From NCBI RefSeq assembly GCF_000621745.1, contig NZ_JHXK01000028.1, forward strand, positions 1-64,000: 64,000 bases of DNA. Reading direction: 5' to 3'. The notes beneath the pieces were generated by a model. The model ran no database searches and had not been told where the DNA came from. It saw only the letters and a list, made by a program, of their open reading frames with translations. How positions within the stretch are numbered: position 1 is the stretch's first letter; each line of letters begins with the position of its first letter. This document shows, piece by piece, positions 34,776-44,422 of this stretch. The position numbers and the translations under genes were made by a program. Source of the DNA: Clostridium beijerinckii HUN142. Lineage in GTDB: Bacteria; Bacillota; Clostridia; Clostridiales; Clostridiaceae.

Positions 34776-36251
34776 CTACTTTGTTTTTCGAGAACTTATT
34801 TGTACTGTATCACCAACTTTATAATTTGTTGGTTCGTTAAGTATAATCATTCCGTCTGAAAGATCCGGACCATCAATTTCAACATTTGCATTTGATTCTA
34901 TACCTTTAGTTACAGGAATTTCCTTGACAATATATTTTCCACCCTGTTCAACTGCTGCATAAACCTCGTTTTGTCCATTATTATTAATTACTGCTCCATA
35001 TGGTACTGAATAGATATCTTTTTTTTCATCTGTAATAATATTTACTACTGAATTCATACCTACTTTCACCTTATCATTTTTACCTGTTAACTGTACCTTA
35101 ACTGTGAAAGATACATCACTGCTTGTAGTGTTACCGGTAGAGCTAGTACTAGTGCTAGCTTTACCATTGCTAGTGCTAGTTGTACTTGTACTTGCACTTG
35201 CAGTACTAGAAACTGGTTCAACACTTACAACTTGTGCATCAATAATATCAGAACCTGATGCATCCGTTGTTATTTGAGCTTTTTGTCCAACTTTTACTTT
35301 TGCAACATCTGTTTCATCAACACTTGCATTAACAATTAAATTTCCTAAATCTTGAATTACAAATAATGCTCCAGACGCTTGTATACCTACTACAGCATTT
35401 ACATTAGTTACCGTTCCATCTACAGTAGCTACAACCTGAGCATCTTGCAATTTCTTCTTCTTATCTTCATATGCAAGCCTACTGCTCTTATCATTAGCAG
35501 CTGCTTGAGCCGATTCATAGGCTGTTTTTGCTTCAGATAGTGCTTGATCAGAATTAACTTTTGCCGCTTCTAATGCAACCGTTGATTTATCGTAAACTCC
35601 TTTAGAATTTTCATAATTTGTTTTTGCTGTATTTAAATCTTGTTGAGATATTTCGCCATTTTGAAACATGGCCTTATCATATTCATAAACTTTACTCTTA
35701 TCTTCCATATCAAGTTTTGTACTATCAACAGATTTTTCTGCATTTATTATATCAGTCTGTAAATTATTATCATGTAAATACTGTAAGTTATCGTATTTTT
35801 GTTTTGCACTTGTTAATGATAACTGATTTTTTTCCTCATTTGCAGTTAGAGTTTGTTCTGCTTCTGCAAGTTGTTCTTGAAGAGTTGATGTATCTATTGT
35901 TGCAAGCACGTCGCCTTTTTTTACTACATCTCCAACTGAAACGTTAATTGATGCAACATTATATTCTAAATTTGAATATATATTTGTGGAATCCCCACTC
36001 TTTATAGCACCTGATGAACTAATTGTTGTAGCAATATTTGTTTTCTTAAGGGTGGTATACTTGACACTGCTTTGCATTGTTTTTGTTTTAGCAAATTTCA
36101 CCTTATAAATACCGCCTCCTATTGCTATAACAACTAATACAGCTACTAAACTTATAACTTTCCTTTTAGTGAAAAATTTTTTCTTGCTTGCTTCAGTTGT
36201 TTCTATAATTTCTTTATTAGCTAAAGTTTTTTTATTAAATAAAAGCTTCAA
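34776..36251 (-). CDS. Efflux adaptor (HlyD/MacA-like membrane fusion protein)
   Basis: A 491-residue protein with an N-terminal membrane anchor (about 32-50, VISLVAVLVVIAIGGGIYKV). A lipoyl/barrel-sandwich half (INVSVGDVVKKGDVLATIDTSTLQEQLAEAEQ) is followed by a long coiled coil (about 130-265) and the returning half (DAQVVATVDGTVTNVNAVVG). A Ser/Thr-rich insertion (about 345-375, TASASTSTTSTSNGKAS) interrupts the beta-barrel domain. It starts with TTG at 36251 two bases after the upstream stop; GAGGG precedes it. In a monoderm it would bridge pump and cell wall. Confidence 0.9.
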   Translation of the reverse strand: MKLLFNKKTLANKEIIETTEASKKKFFTKRKVISLVAVLVVIAIGGGIYKVKFAKTKTMQSSVKYTTLKKTNIATTISSSGAIKSGDSTNIYSNLEYNVASINVSVGDVVKKGDVLATIDTSTLQEQLAEAEQTLTANEEKNQLSLTSAKQKYDNLQYLHDNNLQTDIINAEKSVDSTKLDMEDKSKVYEYDKAMFQNGEISQQDLNTAKTNYENSKGVYDKSTVALEAAKVNSDQALSEAKTAYESAQAAANDKSSRLAYEDKKKKLQDAQVVATVDGTVTNVNAVVGIQASGALFVIQDLGNLIVNASVDETDVAKVKVGQKAQITTDASGSDIIDAQVVSVEPVSSTASASTSTTSTSNGKASTSTSSTGNTTSSDVSFTVKVQLTGKNDKVKVGMNSVVNIITDEKKDIYSVPYGAVINNNGQNEVYAAVEQGGKYIVKEIPVTKGIESNANVEIDGPDLSDGMIILNEPTNYKVGDTVQISSRKTK

Positions 36252-36253
36252 TT

Positions 36254-37429
36254 TTAGTAACCCTCTTTCATTTCAATGTACTTTAAATAAGATAAATAGC
36301 ATTTATTTCTTTTATTTATAAAATCCGCGTTATCATTATCTAAAGTCAATTTCGCAGCATCGACATCATTTTTTGAAACAAATCCATAATCATATTTCTT
36401 TTGCTCAATTTCATATTCTTTTTGTTTCTGGTTTATCACATCATAGCTGCTTTTTATTGAATTGTAAGAAGTCATTAAATCATTATATTGTTTCTTGAAA
36501 TCTGTTTCTGAATTATTAATAAGTTGTGTTAATTGAGTGTTTTCATTCTCAAGTTTATAATCATAAATATCATCTTGATCTTTATCATCGTAATCATCTT
36601 CTTGATCTTTTAAGTCATCAATAGTATCATTTTGCAATTTTATTTCAAAGTTATTATCAAGCATCTGTTTCAAGTCATCTTCATAATTTATCTTAGCTAT
36701 AACCTGAAAGTCTTTAGTTATATCTGTATTGAATATTACTTTTTCCTCAGGATTAATACCTAAAGTATTACATAATTTAACTCTATCAAGTTCCGCTGCA
36801 TCTTTTGTAGATTTTGAATCATTAGCTGATGTATTAGCTTGTAATAACTCGGTGTATTTATTTTTTGATATGAATCCACTATCATATTGAATTTTGTATA
36901 TTTGTTCCTTTTTTTCATTTTGCTCTTGTGTATCTTCTGTTATTGTATTCTTCGATAAATCGTACAAATAAGCTATGTATGCTTGTTGAGCTGCATAAAC
37001 CTTATCTTCAACACCTTTATCATAATTATCTCTAGCTGTTTTTAAGTCATCTTTTGATTTTTCATAATCGGACTTAGCCAATTTGTAGGCATCCAGAGCT
37101 TTATTATAAGCTAAAGCATCATAATTTCCATTATCGTCTTTATAGTCTTCTTGCTTAGGCTCGGTTTTTGAAGTATAGGCAGACTTATCATCATCATATG
37201 TCTCTTGAGCTATTTTAAGCTTATTATCCAAAATCTTAATATCTAAATTATTTTCAGTCATGATATCCCTTATGTTTTCTAATGATACTTTAATCGTACC
37301 ACTATCAGACACTTCATTAATTGTACTATTATCAGTAGTATCAGCATATGCACTTGATATATTAATCATTGATGTACTACTAGAAAGCATTAAAGTTCCA
37401 ATTAAAAAACTTATAAATGTTTTTCTCAA
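36254..37429 (-). CDS. TolC-like coiled-coil protein with signal peptide
   Basis: A 391-residue exported protein. Signal peptide about 1-29 (FLIGTLMLSSSTSMINISSAYA). The remainder is helical with repeated segments like the outer-membrane efflux (TolC) family: DDLKTARDNYDKGVEDKVYAAQQAYIAYLYDLSKNT, IYKIQYDSGFISKNKYTELLQANT and KKYDYGFVSKNDVDAAKLTLDNDN. An acidic insertion near residues 270-295 (DDYDDKDQDDIYDYK) is unusual. There is no outer membrane in this kind of organism, so it cannot be a normal TolC. TTG start after AAGGAGG. First gene of the pump operon. Confidence 0.8.
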   Translation of the reverse strand: MRKTFISFLIGTLMLSSSTSMINISSAYADTTDNSTINEVSDSGTIKVSLENIRDIMTENNLDIKILDNKLKIAQETYDDDKSAYTSKTEPKQEDYKDDNGNYDALAYNKALDAYKLAKSDYEKSKDDLKTARDNYDKGVEDKVYAAQQAYIAYLYDLSKNTITEDTQEQNEKKEQIYKIQYDSGFISKNKYTELLQANTSANDSKSTKDAAELDRVKLCNTLGINPEEKVIFNTDITKDFQVIAKINYEDDLKQMLDNNFEIKLQNDTIDDLKDQEDDYDDKDQDDIYDYKLENENTQLTQLINNSETDFKKQYNDLMTSYNSIKSSYDVINQKQKEYEIEQKKYDYGFVSKNDVDAAKLTLDNDNADFINKRNKCYLSYLKYIEMKEGY

Positions 37430-37489
37430 TCTTGTCTCCTCCTTGATTTGTCATTTAGTAATATTATTCTATTTTAAATTTATTTTCTA

Positions 37490-37495
37490 ATTATA
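37490..37495 (-). promoter_or_regulatory. -10 element of the efflux operon
   Basis: Perfect TATAAT on the minus strand 60 bp before the TolC-like start. Nothing resembling a -35 sits at 16-18 bp spacing, as expected for a promoter that needs an activator. Confidence 0.55.
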
Positions 37496-37525
37496 ATAAA
37501 GGATTGTAACATCTCTATTACACAT

Positions 37526-37569
37526 ATATAAACAGAATATAAACAAATGTTAAATTCATGTTAAATTTC
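37526..37569 (-). promoter_or_regulatory. Four tandem 11-bp boxes, probable response-regulator site
   Basis: Minus-strand units of exactly 11 bp, two ending TTTAACA and two ending GTTTATAT, run head-to-tail. OmpR/PhoB-family regulators bind direct repeats with 11-bp periodicity. The array ends about 30 bp upstream of the -10 of the efflux operon, and an OmpR-type regulator gene is next door. Binding is inferred from layout. Confidence 0.65.
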
Positions 37570-37771
37570 ATATTATAAATAAAAATATGTCAGGTGACTG
37601 TGGGGCTGTATATTTTTATACATATTTCTTTTCGAACTTATGTGGAAAAATACGGAAGACAAGTATGATTTATTTTTTATTCTTTTAAAATATTAAACCA
37701 AGTTAATTAGTCTGTTTCAAGAGTTATCCACTGATTTTACTGCGTTATAAATTCCTAAAAAATAAAAAAAT

Positions 37772-37824
37772 CTAGAGGTGCAATTTACTTTTGTATTTCT
37801 TTACAAAAATAATTGCACCTCTAG
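37772..37824 (-). terminator. Terminator of the two-component genes
   Basis: CTAGAGGTGCAATT / AATTGCACCTCTAG, a perfect 14-bp stem, followed on the minus strand by ATTTTTTTATTTTTT. It separates the regulator genes from the efflux operon. Confidence 0.9.
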
Positions 37825-37913
37825 CCAGCATTTCATAATTCTCTGTTACTCTCTTTATATTATCTTTAAAATTTATTATATAAACTCAAATAATTATTGA
37901 GATAAACACTAAT

Positions 37914-38612
37914 TTATAAGTTAAATCTATATCCAGCTCCCCACACAGTTTCAATATATTCAGGATTACTGCTATCTAACTCAATTTTCTCCCTTATTCT
38001 ATTAATATGTACAGTTATAGTAGAACTATCTCCTAAAGATTCTTCTCCCCAAATCCTATCCAATAATGTATCTTTTGAAAATACGATATTAGGGTTTGAA
38101 GCTAAAAACATTAAAAGTTCAAATTCTTTATTTGCAAATTTAACTTCATTTTCTCCTATATAAACTCTTCTTGCTTTAAGTAAAATTTTAATACGCCCAA
38201 TAATTATTGAACTTTTTTCATTATCATTATTTTTTTCCATAGTTGTGAGACGTTCATATCTAGAAATGTGGGCATTTACTCTTGCTACAAGCTCGCTTGG
38301 ACTAAATGGCTTTACAATATAGTCATCTGCACCAATTCCAAGTCCTTGTATTTTATAGATATCTTCTTTTTTAGCAGTTACCATCAAAATAGGTATTTCT
38401 TTAACAGCTCTTATCTCCTGACAGACTTTAAATCCGTCCTTTCCTGGCAGCATAACATCTAAAAGAATCAAATCAAATTCTTCATTTAGCGCAAGATCTA
38501 GTCCTTTATATCCATTTTGAGCAATTTCTGTTTTAAATCCAGTTATCTCTAAATAATCTCTTTCTAATTCAGCTATACTTTCATCATCTTCTATTATTAA
38601 TATTTTTTTCAT
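37914..38612 (-). CDS. OmpR/PhoB-family response regulator
   Basis: A 232-residue DNA-binding regulator. Receiver domain about 1-115: KILIIEDDESIAELE (acidic pocket), LILLDVMLPGKDG (phospho-acceptor Asp), ILMVTAKKEDIYK and DDYIVKPFSPSELVARV (conserved Lys). The C-terminal winged helix (about 135-230) includes FELLMFLASNPNIVFSKDTLLDRIWG and TITVHINRIREKIE. It follows the histidine kinase gene by 41 bp and is followed by a terminator and then the pump genes, whose promoter bears four 11-bp boxes. Control of the pump is inferred. Confidence 0.94.
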   Translation of the reverse strand: MKKILIIEDDESIAELERDYLEITGFKTEIAQNGYKGLDLALNEEFDLILLDVMLPGKDGFKVCQEIRAVKEIPILMVTAKKEDIYKIQGLGIGADDYIVKPFSPSELVARVNAHISRYERLTTMEKNNDNEKSSIIIGRIKILLKARRVYIGENEVKFANKEFELLMFLASNPNIVFSKDTLLDRIWGEESLGDSSTITVHINRIREKIELDSSNPEYIETVWGAGYRFNL

Positions 38613-38653
38613 TGACTATCCTCCCCACTCTCTAGTAAATTTGCGTTTTATAA

Positions 38654-40099
38654 TTATCTTTTCGGTAATGTTATTCTTATTGTAAGTCCATCCTTATTAT
38701 AGGCTTTAATCTCTCCATCATGCGCTTCTATTATATGTTTTGCTATAGCTAATCCAAGTCCACTTCCTTCATTAGGATTTGTACGTGAGACATCTCCTCT
38801 ATAAAAACTTATAAATAACTTAGATAGATCTTCATTAGGAACTCCTAAACCATTATCACTAATTTCTAATATTACAAATTCTTCATTTTCATACAATTTA
38901 ATTTTTATTTCAACTACATTATCATGCTTATATTTAATACTATTATCCAATATATTCAAAAGGACTCTATTCATTTCGTTATAATCAAGTTTCACTAATG
39001 TTGAATTTTTACATTTACTTTCAAATGAAATTCCAACTTTTTTTCCATAGAACTCTTTCTTAGCACATCTGTAAAATCTCTCTATATATTCATTAATGCT
39101 TACTATATCAAATTTAAATGGGAATCGGCCTGTATCTAATTTAGAAAAGAGGAACAGACTATCAACTAATACATCCATATCACAAGCTTTAGTGTAAATT
39201 GTATCTAGATACTTTTTTTGTTTTTCAGGAGTATTTGCTACTCCATCACGTAATCCTTCCACGTAGCCTTTAATTGCAGTTAATGGTGTTCTTAGATCAT
39301 GAGATATTCCTACCACTAGTTGCTTTCTATCTTCTTCATATTTTAGCTGCATATCGATTGAATGTTTTAATCTCAATCTCATTTCATCAAAATCACCACA
39401 AACCTGTCCAAATTCATCATCACTTTCATAATTCATTTCAAAATCCAGATTTCCGTTTTTTATCTGTTCAGCTCCATAACTTAAAAGTTCTAAAGGCCGA
39501 ATCAATTTCTTATAAATCTTACTGGATAGCATAACATTGGTTATCGTAACAACAATTAATGAAATAATAATAACTATTATTATATAACTTATTACCAAAG
39601 TTGACATTTCATTTTTTATATCAAGTTTTACAGGCCTATATGATGGATTTATTGCAATTATATTTACTACCTTGTTATCCTTAACAAAGCTATTTTTAAC
39701 TAAAGATATCGAATTCATTTCTAAAACTAATGAATTCGATTTAAAAAGGACATCATCTCCTATCATTGAAATAGCTTCTTTATCCTTATCTTCAATATTA
39801 GATGAAACAATTTCCCCATCATATGTTATTATTAAGTGATACCCCTTAGGATTAAGAAATTTTTGTAATTCCTCTGGAAATTTATCTAAATCATTTTTAT
39901 TTTCTATATTTCTCATATCTGGTTTTAAACTTTGTTGAATAAAATAGGCATATTGGTCATGCTCCCTATAACCTTCAAATTTATTTTCATAGGCCTTTGA
40001 AAATGGGATATTCATTATACCTGCAATAATTACCATTATAACTACAGGTATAATTAGCATGAGTACATTGGAAATAGTTAAGCGCTTCTTTATTTTCAT
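38654..40099 (-). CDS. Sensor histidine kinase
   Basis: A 481-residue membrane kinase. First helix about 10-28 (LMLIIPVVIMVIIAGIMNI), an extracellular domain about 30-165, second helix about 168-192 (LVISYIIIVIIISLIVVTI), then HAMP (YKKLIRPLELLSYGAEQIKNGNL). The H-box is VVGISHDLRTPLTAIKGYVEG, N-box MNRVLLNILDNSIKY, G-boxes ISDNGLGVPNE and GSGLGLAIAKHIIE. The start codon overlaps the 109-residue gene by 4 bp (ATGA), so the two are co-translated. Signal unknown; the pump context suggests an envelope-active antibiotic or peptide. Confidence 0.94.
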   Translation of the reverse strand: MKIKKRLTISNVLMLIIPVVIMVIIAGIMNIPFSKAYENKFEGYREHDQYAYFIQQSLKPDMRNIENKNDLDKFPEELQKFLNPKGYHLIITYDGEIVSSNIEDKDKEAISMIGDDVLFKSNSLVLEMNSISLVKNSFVKDNKVVNIIAINPSYRPVKLDIKNEMSTLVISYIIIVIIISLIVVTITNVMLSSKIYKKLIRPLELLSYGAEQIKNGNLDFEMNYESDDEFGQVCGDFDEMRLRLKHSIDMQLKYEEDRKQLVVGISHDLRTPLTAIKGYVEGLRDGVANTPEKQKKYLDTIYTKACDMDVLVDSLFLFSKLDTGRFPFKFDIVSINEYIERFYRCAKKEFYGKKVGISFESKCKNSTLVKLDYNEMNRVLLNILDNSIKYKHDNVVEIKIKLYENEEFVILEISDNGLGVPNEDLSKLFISFYRGDVSRTNPNEGSGLGLAIAKHIIEAHDGEIKAYNKDGLTIRITLPKR

Positions 40100-40425
40100 A
40101 ACAATTCCTCAACCAACTTCTTAACAACATGTAAATCCGATAGATCAATTTTATCTGGATTCACCAATAGAGAATAATCTTTAATCCATAAGTTACCTTG
40201 AACTATTTTACATTCTTTTATTTCTTCCGTTGGATTTTCATCATAAACTTCCTCCAATTCCTTTGTTTTAGTAAGCACAACAATTCTTCTGCATGCTTCT
40301 TCATGTTCATCATAAATATTAAAGAAACTGTTATATGAATCGTAGCTTCTAACTGATGTTACTACCTTTAAAAATAAATTATATCTTTCTGCTGCTTCAA
40401 TCGCTTTTATTAATTCTTTTTTCAT
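40096..40425 (-). CDS. Hypothetical 109-residue protein upstream of the histidine kinase
   Basis: Unrecognised. Predicted soluble, acidic, mixed alpha/beta, with no signal peptide. Two parts are visible: MKKELIKAIEAAERYNLFLKVV (helix) and later VQGNLWIKDYSLLVNPDKIDLSDLHVVKKLVEELL. The stop overlaps the kinase start as ATGA, indicating tight coupling and possibly a physical partner of the kinase or regulator. An AUG with GGAGAGAC upstream is a sound start. It is the first gene of the three-gene regulatory operon. Confidence 0.7.
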   Translation of the reverse strand: MKKELIKAIEAAERYNLFLKVVTSVRSYDSYNSFFNIYDEHEEACRRIVVLTKTKELEEVYDENPTEEIKECKIVQGNLWIKDYSLLVNPDKIDLSDLHVVKKLVEELL

Positions 40426-40641
40426 ACTGTCTCTCCATGTGTATTAAAATATTTTTTCAAAACCATATTAGTTTAAATAATAAAAAGTTACATATTTCTT
40501 TATTATTAAATTTACTTATTATTTTAACTGTAACCTTAATATATTTAATTTAATTATCTCATAGGGATATATTCATTTCAATAAAGTTTATTTACATGCT
40601 TATCAATCTTAATCAAAAATTAATATTGACTAAAATATACT

Positions 40642-41487
40642 TTACCTACGCAACTCATTTTTAAGGCTTTTTATTTCTTCTTCCTCCAAGTATCTCCATT
40701 TTCCTATCTCCAGATCACTAAGTCTTATGTTCATTATCCTAACTCTTTCCAGTTTAGTAACCTTATATCCTAAAGCTCCGCTCATTTTCCGAATTTGTTT
40801 ATTCATTCCCTGAGTTAGTATAATTTTAAATGTATTATCATCTATCCTTTCTACTTGACATGGTCTTGTTTTAACAAATTTATTTTTTTCACGTCTGATA
40901 TTTTTCAATTCCTTTAGTTCTACTATGCATGGATCACCTAGATTTTCTTCACCTAATAGAGTTTCTTTATTTTCTATTGTCTTGCATAAACCTAATTTAT
41001 CACTTATTCTTCTAACACCAGAACTTTCATCCCCTATAATCTCTACTCCATCAGACATCCTCTTTAAAAATTCATCATTAAAGTTTCTATCCACCTGAAC
41101 TAAATATTCTTTTTCATGCATATTATCACTTTCTAAAATCCTATTAGCAAGTTCACCATCATTAGTCATTAAAATAAGCCCTTGCGACTCTTTATCCAAT
41201 CTTCCAACTGGAAATATGTAGTCTTGATATTTCATATAAGAAATTATATTATTACTAACTTTATTCTCTGCAGTACAAGTAATTCCAACAGGTTTATTCA
41301 AAACAATATATACCTTTTTCGCTTTAGAAATTGGTTTACCATCAAATATTATTTCATCTGAATCATTTACCCATTGTCCCTCTACACAATATCTTCCATT
41401 TATAATAATTCTCTTTTCTTCAATCAATCTATTTGTTTCCTTTCGAGAACAAATTCCATAATTGCTAAATAATTTATTTATCCTCAT
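40642..41487 (-). CDS. rluF: 23S rRNA pseudouridine synthase, RluF/RsuA type
   Basis: A 281-residue enzyme. Residues 1-60 are an S4 RNA-binding domain (MRINKLFSNYGICSRKETNRLIEEKRIIING). The catalytic motif is PVGRLDKESQGLILMTNDGELANRI, with the essential Asp in GRLD. VLNKPVGITC and the C-terminal ILTQGMNKQIRKMSGALGYKVTKLERVRI are typical of the RsuA/RluB/E/F branch, and the overall form is closest to RluF. A 25-residue insertion near 165-190 (CKTIENKETLLGEENLGD) is unusual. SD AAAGGA. Next to a YdcF-like gene, 48 bp downstream of it. Confidence 0.88.
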   Translation of the reverse strand: MRINKLFSNYGICSRKETNRLIEEKRIIINGRYCVEGQWVNDSDEIIFDGKPISKAKKVYIVLNKPVGITCTAENKVSNNIISYMKYQDYIFPVGRLDKESQGLILMTNDGELANRILESDNMHEKEYLVQVDRNFNDEFLKRMSDGVEIIGDESSGVRRISDKLGLCKTIENKETLLGEENLGDPCIVELKELKNIRREKNKFVKTRPCQVERIDDNTFKIILTQGMNKQIRKMSGALGYKVTKLERVRIMNIRLSDLEIGKWRYLEEEEIKSLKNELRR

Positions 41488-41535
41488 TGTTTAAGCTATC
41501 CTTTCAAGTTAATAAAATTCAATTGTATATTAATA

Positions 41536-42300
41536 TTAATCAAATATTATACTTTTAACAATAGCAAAAGCTTCTCTCGTATATGTTATAGGAATTAAAT
41601 ACCATATGGTATGACTAGAATAATTACTATAATTTACATATCCATTTCTTTTTGCCAAAATACTGCTTCTAAGAGCATGGAAATCGCTTGTTACTATTTT
41701 AACATTAAGTTTATCTAGAGATTTTCCACTATTCTCTTCTATTTTTACTTTTGAGAATTTGAAATTCTCATCTGTATTCCTAGACTTATCTTCAATTATT
41801 ATTTTTTTCTCATCAACTCCTCTATTTAATAAATATTTTTTCATTGCATGTGATTCTGGCAGCCTCTCATCAGATCCTTGTCCCCCTGATAAAACAATAA
41901 ATCTATTACCATCCTCTTTTATATACTCTAAAACTGCATCCAATCTTCCTTGAAGGATTAAATTAGGGGTAGAGTTAGTATCAAGACCTGCCCCTAAAAC
42001 AATAATATAATCTGCATTTCCTTTATTATATTTAGGATAATTAATTATAGAAATTTCTATTCCTAAAAAAAATATAAAACCTATGCAAATTAGCACTTTT
42101 AAAATTTTAAAATACCTGTATATAACCTTATTACTTTCTATTCTCTTCTTAATAAAATGATATATTATTAAAGTAGCTCCTAAAATAAAAATAGGAATAC
42201 TAAATGAGATTTTAGAGCTGCTTATAATATTTGTCAATGAAATATATACTATAATAATCATACCAATAATAATATCTAAAATTTTTTTCACAACATACAC
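41536..42300 (-). CDS. YdcF-family (DUF218) membrane protein
   Basis: A 254-residue protein. Three hydrophobic segments lie near the N-terminus (about 6-28, 31-50, 64-86), then a DUF218 domain: NADYIIVLGAGLDTNSTPNLILQGRLDAVLEYI, FIVLSGGQGSDERLPESHAMKKYLLNRGV, IIIEDKSRNTDENFKFSK and VTSDFHALRSSILAKRNGY. These acidic and glycine motifs are the family signature; proteins of this type in bacteria are linked to envelope or vancomycin-sensitivity phenotypes (SanA/YdcF). Substrate unknown. The SD is AAGGAAAGGG directly before the ATG. Confidence 0.85.
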   Translation of the reverse strand: MYVVKKILDIIIGMIIIVYISLTNIISSSKISFSIPIFILGATLIIYHFIKKRIESNKVIYRYFKILKVLICIGFIFFLGIEISIINYPKYNKGNADYIIVLGAGLDTNSTPNLILQGRLDAVLEYIKEDGNRFIVLSGGQGSDERLPESHAMKKYLLNRGVDEKKIIIEDKSRNTDENFKFSKVKIEENSGKSLDKLNVKIVTSDFHALRSSILAKRNGYVNYSNYSSHTIWYLIPITYTREAFAIVKSIIFD

Positions 42301-42375
42301 CCTTTCCTTAAAAGAACAAATCGAAGGCGAATATATCCTCTTTTTTATTCTGTTATAATATTTATGCTCAAAAAA

Positions 42376-42417
42376 AGAGAATAATCTGATTTTTCATAAT
42401 CTTCCAAATTATTCTCT
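42376..42417 (-). terminator. Terminator after hslO
   Basis: AGAGAATAAT / ATTATTCTCT, 10-bp stem, followed on the minus strand by TTTTTTTGAGC. It lies between hslO and the YdcF-like gene. Confidence 0.8.
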
Positions 42418-42456
42418 GTATCTTTTTATTATTTTTATTCTATAATTTTAATACGT

Positions 42457-43338
42457 TTATCTACTGTTGTTTAATAATTCTCCTATTTCATCATTAGTAA
42501 ATTCATATTTAGTATTACAAAAGTTACATACTATTTCCTCATTCTTTTTGTCATCATATATCTCTTGAAGAGTTTCCTTTCCAATAGATATTAATGCTTT
42601 TTCAACTCTCTCTCTAGAACAATCACATTTATATTCTGGAGTTAAGGAATCTAATACTTTTAAATCCATTCCATCAAAGATGTACTCTAAAATTTCTTCT
42701 ATTGTTTTGCCTTCACTTATTAATGTAGTTATTGGTGGAATTTCTTCTAATCTATATGTTATAACATCTGCAAGAAGTTCATCTGCACCAGGCATCATTT
42801 GCACTATAAATCCACCTGCCGCCTTTATAGATAAATCTCTATCAACCAATACGCCAAGTGATACCGCTGATGGTGTTTGCTCAGATGCTGTGAAATAATA
42901 TGCGAAATCTTCTGCTATTTCTCCAGTTTGTATAGGCACTTGTCCAACATATGGATCTCTAAGACCTAAATCCTTTATTACATATAAAATACCATCTGTT
43001 CCAATAGCTCCTCCGACATCTAATTTTCCTTTTTCATTAAGAGGCCTATCAACATATGGATTTCCAATAAACCCTTTAACAGATGCATCACTATGTGCTG
43101 TTACTGTTATTCCATTTATTTCCCCATTACCATTTATTTTTAAAGTTACAACTTCTTTTTCACTTTTTAGCGTAGTTCCTATAAGTGTACCCGCAGTTAA
43201 CATTCTTCCTAAAGCTGCTGAAGCTACAGGCGTACATTCATGTATTTTACTGCCCTCATTTACTAAATTAGTAGTAATCCCTGCTATTATTCTAACCATT
43301 CCATCCTTAGCTGTTGCTCTAACTATTTTATCTTGCAT
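42457..43338 (-). CDS. hslO: Redox-regulated chaperone Hsp33
   Basis: A 293-residue cytosolic holdase. N-terminal beta domain ([26 protein letters not shown]), then the middle helical region. The C-terminal zinc-switch is complete: [14 protein letters not shown] gives CxC and [15 protein letters not shown] gives CxxC, the four cysteines that release zinc on oxidation. [21 protein letters not shown] and [16 protein letters not shown] are normal. It is 26 bp downstream of a methyltransferase gene and may be co-transcribed. ATG follows GGAGATGAG. Confidence 0.95.
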   Translation of the reverse strand: MQDKIVRATAKDGMVRIIAGITTNLVNEGSKIHECTPVASAALGRMLTAGTLIGTTLKSEKEVVTLKINGNGEINGITVTAHSDASVKGFIGNPYVDRPLNEKGKLDVGGAIGTDGILYVIKDLGLRDPYVGQVPIQTGEIAEDFAYYFTASEQTPSAVSLGVLVDRDLSIKAAGGFIVQMMPGADELLADVITYRLEEIPPITTLISEGKTIEEILEYIFDGMDLKVLDSLTPEYKCDCSRERVEKALISIGKETLQEIYDDKKNEEIVCNFCNTKYEFTNDEIGELLNNSR

Positions 43339-43364
43339 TTGTATCTCATCTCCTATTTCACGTC

Positions 43365-44102
43365 TTATTTACTTACTATGTAAAGTATTCTTTCACTATT
43401 TTCATTTACTTCCTCATCAGAATATCCTGAAAATTTATTTATTATTCTAAAGTTACATTTTTTTAATATATTCTCTATATAACTTTCTTCATAAGCTCTT
43501 TCAAAATGTTCTTCTTCGAATTTTTTATATAGTTCATTTTCAGTTTTCACGAAGAATGTTAAAAACATATTTAATACATCATCTTCAAATGAATTTTCCC
43601 ATGTATAAAAAATTTCTTCAGAACTATAAGTATATATATTATTTCCAAGAACAGTAGAAAGTTTATAATAAGAATTTATATCAAAAATGAATATGCCGTT
43701 TTCTTTTAAGTGTTCATATACACTTGAGAAGTAATCATACAAATCATCATCCTCTGTTATATAATTTGTCGAATCAAGCACAGAAGTTATAAGATCAAAT
43801 CTTTTATTTAAACTTAACTCACACATATCTTGACAGATTACTTTTGCCTTAATTTTATTCTTTTTAAATTTATCAAAAGCTACATTTAACATATCATCTG
43901 ATAAATCTACTGCATAAACAGTTTTAAAATATTTTGCTACATTAATTGAAACATTTCCAGTTCCACATGCTAAATCCAAATAATCTTCAAACTTCAAATT
44001 ATTTTCTCTACATATATTTATAATCTTATCTGCAACTTTATCATAATTAATATCTTCATATATTAATTCATCATATATATTGGCAAACTCTTTATAAGCC
44101 AT
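43365..44102 (-). CDS. Class I SAM-dependent methyltransferase
   Basis: About 245 residues. Motif [19 protein letters not shown] binds [21 protein letters not shown] is motif II, and [26 protein letters not shown] with [14 protein letters not shown] follow. The family is the small-molecule or tRNA-like methyltransferases often found in gene pairs with ribosome or chaperone genes. The substrate cannot be told. I use ATG 44102; a GTG four codons earlier has no room for a ribosome site. It is followed by hslO 26 bp later. Confidence 0.85.
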   Translation of the reverse strand: MAYKEFANIYDELIYEDINYDKVADKIINICRENNLKFEDYLDLACGTGNVSINVAKYFKTVYAVDLSDDMLNVAFDKFKKNKIKAKVICQDMCELSLNKRFDLITSVLDSTNYITEDDDLYDYFSSVYEHLKENGIFIFDINSYYKLSTVLGNNIYTYSSEEIFYTWENSFEDDVLNMFLTFFVKTENELYKKFEEEHFERAYEESYIENILKKCNFRIINKFSGYSDEEVNENSERILYIVSK

Positions 44103-44203
44103 CTGCTTTATCACGCCCTTAACGTAAATTTACTAATTCATCTAGTATATTATATCGTAATTATTTACTTAGTCAAATTAGTAAAAATATGAAAGCTCGT
44201 CAT

Positions 44204-44422
44204 TTACTTTGGCACTTTTTTTCTTTTAGCCATTATTCCGCCTATCCTTCCGGTTTCTCCAGAAGATAGTCCGCCCCATCCTTCTTTATTAACTTTATCG
44301 ATTAAGCCAAGTTCTTCTGCAATTTCATACTTAACTTTTTCTCTCATTTTTTCAGCTTCAGTAAGCTCCTTATTTGCTTTAAGTTTTGCTTTTATTGTCT
44401 TTTTTACAGATTTATTACCCAT
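44204..44422 (-). CDS. Small acid-soluble spore protein, alpha/beta type
   Basis: A 72-residue DNA-binding spore protein. The lysine-rich N-terminus is followed by EKMREKVKYEIAEELGLIDKVNKEGWGGLSSGETGRIGGIMAKRKK, in which KYEIAEELG and GRIGGIMAKR are the two conserved SASP motifs. Clostridial SASPs of this short SspF-like subtype coat spore DNA and limit UV damage. No membrane or metal motifs. An upstream AGGGAT box supports the ATG. Expected to be expressed in the forespore (SigG); I could not confirm a SigG promoter. Confidence 0.85.
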   Translation of the reverse strand: MGNKSVKKTIKAKLKANKELTEAEKMREKVKYEIAEELGLIDKVNKEGWGGLSSGETGRIGGIMAKRKKVPK

